DNA of 64,000 bases from the NCBI GenBank assembly GCA_029204225.1, contig CM055097.1, forward strand, positions 3,566,620-3,630,619, in the 5' to 3' direction. This DNA comes from Diphasiastrum complanatum. Lineage: Eukaryota; Streptophyta; Lycopodiopsida; Lycopodiales; Lycopodiaceae. Of the stretch, positions 56,578 to 64,000 are shown piece after piece (within the stretch, counting starts at the first letter, position 1; each line of letters begins with the position of its first letter). A program made the translations under genes and the position numbers. The notes under the pieces are model-generated. The model saw nothing but the letters and a program-made list of their open reading frames with translations. It did no database searches and was not told where the DNA came from.

Positions 56578-57530
56578 CTTTCACTCCAGTGGTAAAGCAT
56601 TAGTCGCTTCGAACATTACTCATTATCGCAGCTACCGAAGATCTAGAAGTTCATTAGATGGATGTTCAAACAACGTTTCTAAACGGATACATACAAGAAG
56701 ACATTTATATCTATCAACCCAGAAGTAATGTCCTTCAAGGCCAAGAGCATAAGGTATACAAATTGCAAAGTCTTTCTACGGGCTGAAGCAAGCCCCTAGG
56801 GCTTGGTTTGATAGAATCAATCAATTCTTGTTGTAGCACGACTTTACTTCAAGTTTTGCTGACTCTAATGTCTATCTCAAGCACATAGGCTCAAGCTATG
56901 TTATAATAACATTATACATTGATGACTATATGATCATCAACAATTCAAATCTATTACTCCAAGAGACAAAGTCTATATTGTCGAAAAAATTCGAAATGAC
57001 TGATACGGGTCCAATGCATATCATCTTGGTTATTGAGATAACTAGAGACAAAACAAACAGAAGGACCGCGATAAGCCAATACAAATATCTAATCAGTGTA
57101 CTTCACAGGTACGACATGGAAGACTTCAAGTCGATAGACTCGCCCATGGATCCAAGATTCGAGCTGTCAAAAGAGATGTGCCCAAAGACTGAAGCATAAC
57201 AAAAAGAAATGTGCAAATACCCCTATCAGTTGAGAGTTGGATTATGTATGCCATGATCTGCACCCGACCTGACTTAGCATTCACAATCAGCACATTGTCG
57301 CAATATATGTCCACCTCATTGGAAAGCTCTACTAAGAGCATTAAGATATATACAAGCCATGAAGCACTATGCTTTGTGCTATAATGGAAATACAGATAAC
57401 GCTCTAATTCTAAATGCTTATTCTGTGACTCTGACTGGGCTGGACACATGGACACTTGAAAATCCACTTTTGGCAACCTATGCTTTCTAGCAGGAGGACC
57501 CATCTCATGGAATAGTCAAAAGCAAAATTA
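56578..57530 (+). pseudogene. Copia RT-RNase H fragment
   Basis: Starts FTPVVKH, stop, SLRTLLIIAATEDLEVH, stop, MDVQTTFLNGYIQEDIYIYQ, then GLKQAPRAWFDRINQFLL, ADSNVYLKHIGSSYVIITLY followed by IDDYMIINN (YIDD catalytic box), KYLISVLHRYDMEDFKSIDS and an RNase H remnant near 57415-57490. Frameshifts and stops throughout. Integrase and the left half of pol are absent. Confidence 0.85.
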
Positions 57531-58379
57531 CACTTCTTGTCAGAAATGGTGAACTCCTGCAACTTTGCCGCGATGCGGAGCGAAGCAACACGAAGCGAAG
57601 GTCGAATGACGAACAATTCACGAAAGTCAACATACCTCGAAAACCCTAAGACACGATGCGAAGTGAAACTCGAAGGGCGAATGATTCGCGAAAGTCAAAC
57701 ATGCCTCCATGACCAAAAAGACATGACACGACACGAAACGAAACGAAACGAAAAAAAATCTTTCGCGCCGTCAGCTGCCAGCTCAATGGGCGTGGAGTCT
57801 TAAACTTCACGCTCAGCTGAAACAATTTGCAATAACGGAGAATAACTGATTAGTTGATTAGCGTTAACTACTCTTGTAATTCTCTGTTTAGCACAGCGAA
57901 AGAGCAAAGCGTCAGGATGCCAACGATAAAATCCAGAGATCACTAGTACAGGTTTTTTGTTGCAAAAGAATTGGATTGAAGTGTTGGTACATCAGAGGTG
58001 CTCGCAGCTGTTCTCAACAAAAGATTTAAATCATACCTTTACTACCAGCAATTTCAGGTGCTCTCAGCTATTCTGAACAAAAAATTTAAATCATACCTTT
58101 ATTGCCAGCATTTTTGTGGCACAACCATTTCTCTGTCATCAACGATCAGTTTAGAAGTGCTATACATGCAGGCACATAGTTTCGTTGCACACAAAGAAAC
58201 AAGTTTCGTGGCACAACCATTTCTTTCTCATCAGGGATCAGTTTAGATGTTAGCTTCACCAAGTTCGAAGAAAAAAATGACATTCTAGTGAGTAGAATTA
58301 CAAGCAAACTTTCAAGTTTGCTGATCAGATCCTAATTACATTCTCAAGACTTCTATTTGGGTTATCTCAAGTATTCTCA
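57531..58379. repeat. Repeat-rich spacer before the LINE
   Basis: 57560-57760 has CGAAACGAAA / ATTCGCGAAAGTCAA words. 57995-58115 holds a ~62 bp unit (GGTGCTCTCAGCTATTCTGA type) twice in tandem, and the phrase GTGGCACAACCATTTCT recurs at about 58116 and 58208. No gene. Confidence 0.55.
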
Positions 58380-61300
58380 ATGGATGATGGCAATGCGGAC
58401 ATTCGCAGTATGGATCAAAGTGCAAAACAAGACAAAAAGAGACCTGCTTTACCATCTCTTCCATCCCCACCTCCCTCTAATCGTCCTTGCCATGAATCAC
58501 CTCTTCATGCATCTCTTCCTTCGCCTTCACCGTATCGCCCACCACATATTCGTTCTGCTGTTTCTTCTTCTCCTTTGTCATCCTCACATAATCCTATACC
58601 TCATTCCTCTCGTGTACCTTGTCCGGGTTGCGGACATTTATATATGTTGGGTGCGGGCCTTTTTAGGCATCAAAATGCTTATAGTGCCTTCCAACAACGA
58701 GCTTCCCTTTTAGAATCAATCCAAACCCCTCATCCTGCTCCACTTTCTCCTCCCGACTCAAGTTGGGCTTGGGCTCGCAATTTTGATATTTTGGGCTCCT
58801 TTTATCTTGGTTTTCCTCGACCATGCCATTATGCCCACATTCCTAAGGCCCTTCGCCTTGAAGTTCAAAGAGCTCTTCGACTACCTTTGACCCGTTTAGC
58901 TACCTACCCTTCTGATATTGCGGCTTGGCATATTTTTTTTGCTTTGTCCCCTTTGGTGTTTGCCTCCTCCAAGAGGTGGTGAAGTAGGTCATCGGGAAAC
59001 ACGTAACAAAATTCGGCGTTTCATGTCAGGTGATTGAGAAAATTTGCAAGAGGAACTTCTTGTTTGTTGCAATGCACTTGCAGCAAAACGGGAGTTTAAT
59101 TCAGGCTCCGACTTGGGTTCCATTCCTATTCATAGTTGTCTACATAGTTGTGTTTTGCTTGGACAAGCTGGTGAATTTTCTTTCTCGGGCTGCACATGCT
59201 CTTGCTCCATCAATTTCGGCAACACCTTCTTCTACAACTATTCAGGCATTGGAACAACTTCATCCCCATGCAAGTGATACTCTTCCTTTATTTGTGGAAG
59301 ACTTTCAGCCTGAATCCGATTTTCAACTTGCGGAAGCTCATTTTATGAAAGCTTTTCTGCGTAGTCCTCGCCTCTCAACCGGTGGACCTTTAGGAATGGT
59401 TTTTGAACATCTATGTGATTGTTTTTCACCAGAAGATTATGCTTGTGGCTTTGATCTTCTCTTTAAGGTGTGCTCTTTCATTGCATCTGGGCAAATCCCA
59501 CCTTCAGTTGCTCATTTTTTAGGTGCTGCTCGTCTTTTAGCATTGGATAAAGCTTCTGGTGGTGTGCGTCCAATTGTAGTGGGAGAATGTTTATACAAGT
59601 TGGTGGCAAGGGCACTCTGTTTCTAGTTTCGAGAAACATTTCATGCTCATCTTTTTCCATTTCAATTTGGGTGTGCTACTCCTGGCGGTTGTGAGACAGT
59701 CGTTCATGCTTTACGCGCTACTTTGGATATTCATCCTGACTGGGTAGTATTGCAAATTGATGTTGCTAATGCTTTTAACTCAGTTTCTCGGGCGACTATC
59801 TTTCAAGAACTTCGTGATGCTCAAGATACACTTGTCATGCTCATTCCTTTTGTGCGGAGCTTCTATTCAAAAAGTTCTTCTTTATATTCTAGTCATGCTT
59901 CTCGTGCTGGTGATGTTACCGTCATTTCTTCTGTTGAAGGAACTCGACAAGGGGATCCTTTGGGTGGTCCTCTCTTTGCTTTGGCACATTATCGCGCATT
60001 ACGTGCTACAGCTTCAGCTTTTCAGTCCTGTCTATTCTCCTCTATTGCGGATGATACTCATATTGTGGGGCCTGCAAGTGAAGTTGTCCCTGTTTTTTTG
60101 TATTTGTCAACTCAACTTTCTTCTATTGGGCTTACAGTGAACAAGGATAAGTGCGTTGCTTGGTGCCCAAAAGGCCTTCCAACATATATCTCATTACCTA
60201 AAGGTTTCATTACTCCTCAGCTTGGGATTAAGGCTTTGGGTGTTCCCATTGGTTCTTCTGGATATGTCAATTCATTTATGTGAGAAGTTTTGGATGGATT
60301 TGCTCGACATTCTGTTTTGTTGCCAAAGCTTGGAAATTCTCAGGTTGCATTTGGAATTCTCACTCAGTGCTTTGCTCAACGTCCTAGCTATCTTCTACGT
60401 TGCGTATCTCCTTCACCTGATATAGTATCCTTACTTCGGGATTTTGATGATGCTTTCTTGGGCATATTTGGTCGTCTTTTGGGGCCATGAACCTTTGACA
60501 CTTGTGAAGGTCAGTTTTCTAAGCGGCAAATTCCTCTTCCTGCTTCCTCTGGTGGTGTTGGCCTTGTATCTACTGCTTGCATTGCACCAACTGCTTTTCT
60601 CGGAAGTTGGGCTCTTGTTGCCTCTGCACTAGTCTCCAGGTTCCAGCATGGTAACCAGCCTCTTCTTCTTGATACGGTCGCTCATGTGGAGACTGGCAAT
60701 TTTTCTTTTCAACAAGCTCTACGCACTGCTCAAGATTTACTTCCACCACTTGTACAACCTTTTGTGCCTCCCTTTGAATCTTTGGTGACAAATTAACAAC
60801 GAGTTTTTTAGAAGACTATTATGGAGCATATTCACAGGGGCTTGGTTGGTTGCACGTCCAGTTCTTCCACTATTGAGACTCAATAATGACTTGTTTATAA
60901 CTGCCCTTCTAACCAGATTGGGGCTTCCACATCCAATGTTAATTGGTATCTCTAAGTGTTCATGTGGGCATGTATTGGATTCCTTGGGTACTCATCTTAT
61001 GCGTTCTCCATCAGGTGGAGAACGTAATGTTTCACATGATTCCATTCGTGATGCCCTGGCTGCTATTGCTCATGATAGTGGCTCTCATGTTGTTCGAGAA
61101 CAGACACACGTTTTACCAGGGCCTTCATCGCAATCTATCCGACGACGAGTTGACCTTGTTCTCTCGCGTGATGAAATTCGTACTCTGGGAGATGTTGTAA
61201 TTGTTGATCCCTCTCGTCAAGACCTTCTTCGTCGTTCTTCCACCACGCAAGGGGCCGCTGCATCTCAAGCAGCTCAAGTAAAGGAACGAGATTATAATGA

Positions 61301-61592
61301 TCGTGCACTCGGTGAAGATTTCATCCCCTTTGCCTTGGAAACTTATGGTTGTCTTCACAAGAAATTTAATGATTTTTTATTTTTATGTGCGGAGCTTATG
61401 GTGAAACGCCAAGGACAAAGCATTACCTTACCTTCCGTCATTATTTCTTTCTACCGCCAGCGTATTTCTATAGCATTACAACGTTCACATGCGATTTCAA
61501 TTCTTCGACGAGCTCAGTTTGCAGGAACGACTGCTTCAAAGCTTCCTACATTACCTATTACTGGATCTATTTTAGTTAGTGATTTACATTAG
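58380..61592 (+). mobile_element. Non-LTR retrotransposon (LINE) with restriction-like endonuclease, decayed
   Basis: A single long ORF can be traced through breaks. N-terminal region: Pro/Ser-rich, then CPGCGHLYMLGAGLFRH, a possible zinc-binding segment. RT: SGGVRPIVVGECLYKLVARA, motif A LQIDVANAFNSVSR, motif B EGTRQGDPLGGPLFALA, motif C IADDTHIVG, then VNKDKC. C-terminal (60846-61592): CSCGHVLDSLGTHLMRS with GGER..H, RRRVDLVLSRDEIRTLGDVV, IVDPSRQDLL, K in QVKERDY, FIPFALETYG. This Cys-His plus PD-(D/E)xK arrangement is the restriction-like endonuclease of R2/CRE-type LINEs, not the APE type. Breaks: frameshift near 59000, TAG 59624, TGA 60281, TGA 60488, TAA near 60796, frameshift near 60840. 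Confidence 0.85.
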
Positions 61593-62366
61593 GCAGTTAG
61601 TTTTGAGTAATTAGTTTAATATTTAATTTCTGACTTAAATCGGGCAGTTGGTTTTAAGTAATTAGTTTACTATTCTAAGTTTTACTTAGCTTTTAGGTAG
61701 CTTAATTCATTTCTATCGTTGTTCTACAATATTTTATTTTAAATACTTTAATCTTCTTGTTTGATCATGGGTTTTCCCATCATTTTTTATAAAATCAGAG
61801 ATATTCATTGATAAAGGGTGGGGCCTTAATCAGATCGATGTCTTGGAGCTCTTAAGTCAATGAGTGCTTCATGAAATTATCAACTCACGGGATCATAGGG
61901 AATTGAACTTGGGTGGGAGATTGGGCACACTCGCAGAGGTGCTGCTTAAGAAAAACTTTCTAGAGTTGAGCTTTTCTAGGGTTCATTTTTTTTCTTCTCG
62001 AAGAACTTTGTGGGGGTTTATGTTGGGTGCTCTTAGAATACGAAAGAATTTTCTAGGGTTTATCCTCTTAGTTACTAGTAAGGTCATACAAAATAAGACA
62101 AAGCACATATTATGTGCTCTCTCCATCGGAGTCCATCCCATCTCTGCTGCTCCTCCGTGCTCGCGACGTTGCTAGAATACACCATTGCATATCTTATGCA
62201 TCAACACTAGAATATTAGATCGTAACTAGTTCAGAAAATCTGGTTTGCTGACACATTTTGAGGGATTTCTTGCAATTTTTTTGGTAAGAAAACGATCCTT
62301 GCACTGATCGTTGGCTGTTTCAGATAAAAAACAGCGTTGTAAGCTAGCTAGAAACAGCAGAATAGC
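61593..62366. other. LINE 3' tail repeats and SNU114 upstream/5' UTR
   Basis: A ~52 bp unit (GGCAGTTAGTTTTGAGTAAT type) occurs twice at 61591-61676, likely the LINE 3' UTR. There is no poly-A tail. The right part should hold the SNU114 promoter and leader. A TTTCAG at 62319-62324 could end a 5' UTR intron, but I cannot fix a transcription start. Confidence 0.45.
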
Positions 62367-63125
62367 ATGGATGAAAGTCTGTATGACGAGTTTGGGAACT
62401 ACATAGGCCCAGATATTGATTCCGATGAGAATGAGTCTGAAGCAGAGGGCGAGGATGATGAGCAGATGGAGGATGGAAGGGCCGATGGAGGGCTTACAGA
62501 TGGGGAAGACGGATGGCTGGCGCATGCAGATGGAGCCGATCATACTGCTGCTGATGAGGATATGGAAACTGAGGGTGCTGTAGTTCTTGCGGAAGACAAG
62601 AAGTATTATCCAACCGCAATGGAGGTTTATGGTGAGGGTGTGGAGACTCTAGTCATGGACGAAGATGCTCAGCCCCTTGAAGAGCCAATCATAAAGCCGG
62701 TGAAAGCCAAAAAGTTCGAGGTTAAGGTGATGGATGGCCTTCTGACATATGTATCTACCGATTTTCTTTTAGGTCTTATGTCTAATCCTGCGTTGGTGAG
62801 AAATGTGGCTCTAGTGGGGCACCTTCAACATGGCAAAACTCTCTTCATGGACATGCTGGTTGAGCAAACTCATGAGCTCAAGACTCTTGATCCTAACAGT
62901 GAGAAGCATTTGCGTTACACTGATACACGGATAGATGAACAGGAAAGGCAGATTTCTATTAAGGCTATGCCAATGTCGCTGGTGCTGGAGGACAGTTGTG
63001 GGAAGTCATATCTGTGCAACATTATGGACACTCCTGGCCATGTGAATTTTTCAGATGAAATGACAGCAGCTTTACGTCTGGCGGATGGAGCTGTGTTGGT
63101 GGTGGATGCAGTGGAAGGTCTAATG
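62367..63125 (+). CDS. SNU114: U5 snRNP GTPase SNU114 homologue, first coding exon
   Basis: ATG 62367 begins MDESLYDEFGNYIGPDIDSD, the conserved start of the U5-116 kDa/EFTUD2/Snu114 family. An acidic N-terminal region (residues 20-70) is followed by KKYYPTAMEVYGEGVETLVM, TYVSTDFLLGLMSNPALVRN, P-loop GHLQHGKT (151-158), a switch region with YTDTRIDEQERQISIKAMPM, and DTPGH (221-225). All three GTP-binding motifs in this exon are normal. The exon ends after GLM (253 codons) at GTATGT (63126-63131), a good donor; the next residues in the family are NTER, so reading on would be wrong. The protein controls spliceosome activation and disassembly in the nucleus. In Arabidopsis the gene is CLO/GFA1/MEE5. 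The rest of the gene lies to the right of the window. Confidence 0.93.
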
Positions 63126-64000
63126 GTATGTTAATTCACTTGCTGTAAGGTCAATAAGTCATGTATATCAAGTTGGAACTTCTTGTAGTTTAGGCCTCCA
63201 AATTACTTAGGGTTTTCTTTTCGTTACTCCAAGTATATTGCCAGTGATGCTGAACCTGCTGAATGAACGAGCTCACTAGCACAAGATAGGGAGGAAGCCA
63301 AAGTGATTGATATATGAATAGATTTACAAATATGGCATCAACTAAAGCATAAAAAAGATCATAATTGATGAACAATGTGTTAGAAGATAATGTTAGTTTG
63401 ATCCCTTATGTCTAGATGCGAACTTCCTTTTCGTGTTTGGTTTTATTCTTATCTTTATGCCTTATGGTATGATTGCCTTGGTTGCTCTTTATGTTGACGA
63501 CTTGATTATCACTGGTTGTAAATAAGAGATGATAGTCATGATCAAGAATGATCTCATGAATCAATTCAAGATGACGGATCTCAACCTAATGCACTATTGT
63601 CTTGGAGTGGAAGTGTGGCAAAAAGGATATGAGGTGGGGCTACCATAGGTCAAGTATGTTAGGGAGTTGTTGCATAGGTTTAGGCTACAGGGTTGTAAGC
63701 CAGTGAACACACCTATTGAACCAGGCAAGCTTGATGAATCACAGCCATTTGATGCTACATTGTATAGACAACTAGTAGGAAGCTTGATTTACCTTACTAC
63801 GACTAGGCCAGATATATGCTGTGTTGGTATTGTAAATCAATTCGTGGCAGCACGTACTTAAACGTGTTCGAAGGCAACCAAGCGCATTTCGATATGTCAC
63901 GGGCATTTCCAATTCTGGCTTGGTGTACAGGAGGCAGGAAGGTCTGCTTGAGATTTGTGGTTATGTGGATGCGGATTGGGGAGGTGACTGTGATGATCAC
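63126..64000 (+). other. SNU114 intron 1 (start), interrupted by copia sequence
   Basis: Begins GTATGTTAAT. No acceptor with continuing NTER-type coding is found before 64000, so the intron is longer than 875 bp. It contains the copia fragment from 63478. Confidence 0.7.
63478..64000 (+). pseudogene. Copia RT-RNase H fragment in the SNU114 intron
   Basis: Reads LVALYVDDLIITGCK, stop, EMIVMIKNDLMNQFKMTDLN, CLGVEVWQKGYEVGLP, stop, VKYVRELLHRFRLQGCKPVN, then TLYRQLVGSLIYLTTTRPDI and, after a frameshift near 63858, RYVTGISNSGLVYRRQEGLL, GYVDADWGGDCDD (RNase H start). It runs off the right edge. Same orientation as SNU114. Stops make it inactive; whether it affects splicing is unknown. Confidence 0.88.

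Overview
This is nuclear DNA of a land plant. Three things show it: a spliced plant kinase tail at the left edge, the first exon of the U5 snRNP GTPase SNU114 (CLO/GFA1 type in plants) at the right edge, and between them mostly decayed Ty1/copia and Ty3/gypsy LTR retrotransposons primed by the plant initiator-Met (TGGTATCAGAGC) and Asp (TGGC...GCCGGGGA) tRNA sites. A LINE with a restriction-like endonuclease, a type uncommon in seed plants, makes me lean towards a non-seed plant. That is inference and no species can be named.

Layout. 1-279: last two exons of a receptor-like cytoplasmic kinase. 0.9-7.1 kb: a broken unknown frame, a 24-25 bp minisatellite, minus-strand copia gag/protease and minus-strand gypsy gag/RT pieces. 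7.3-13.6 kb: nearly complete copia element A1 (two ~1 kb LTRs, dead gag-pol). 13.6-18.4 kb: nested copia/gypsy/copia fragments. 18.4-23.9 kb: AT-rich and nearly empty, with one unrecognised minus-strand frame pair. 23.9-25.8 kb: a small LTR pair with a Met-tRNA primer site and no coding interior. 26.1-28.2 kb: an unrecognised broken gene and a lone LTR (A3). 29.4-30.3 kb: a gypsy LTR. 30.8-36.6 kb: copia A2 (minus), with an internal 353 bp segment inverted in place. 36.6-40.5 kb: mostly non-coding, with an inverted-repeat cluster and copia scraps. 40.8-46.2 kb: the one island largely free of recognisable transposons. 46.6-52.2 kb: copia A4 (plus). 52.2-56 kb: a gypsy-type gag-only element with an extra ORF and a 3' LTR. 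56-57.6 kb: a copia RT piece. 58.4-61.6 kb: the LINE. 62.4-64 kb: SNU114 exon 1 and its intron, which carries another copia fragment.

The most unusual content is in the 40.8-46.2 kb island. A 186-codon intronless minus-strand ORF (43803-44363) is a highly divergent histone H3. It keeps the start of the H3 tail (K4 context) but has Ile at position 9, has a proline-rich tail, aligns without gaps to the H3 histone fold, keeps the HAKRVTIMPKD segment, carries several residues otherwise typical of CENH3, and has a ~50-residue C-terminal extension. It is bracketed by at least six copies of a paired inverted ~18 bp box (AATATCGGATCA-GCGC type) with a constant ~33-35 bp spacer, and by hairpin-forming repeats. 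An 89-codon ORF with its own TATA box and a duplicated upstream segment lies divergently beside it. I do not recognise this arrangement as a described system.

The other genes do not form a pathway. The retroelement copies all carry stops, frameshifts or catalytic losses and are most likely inactive.
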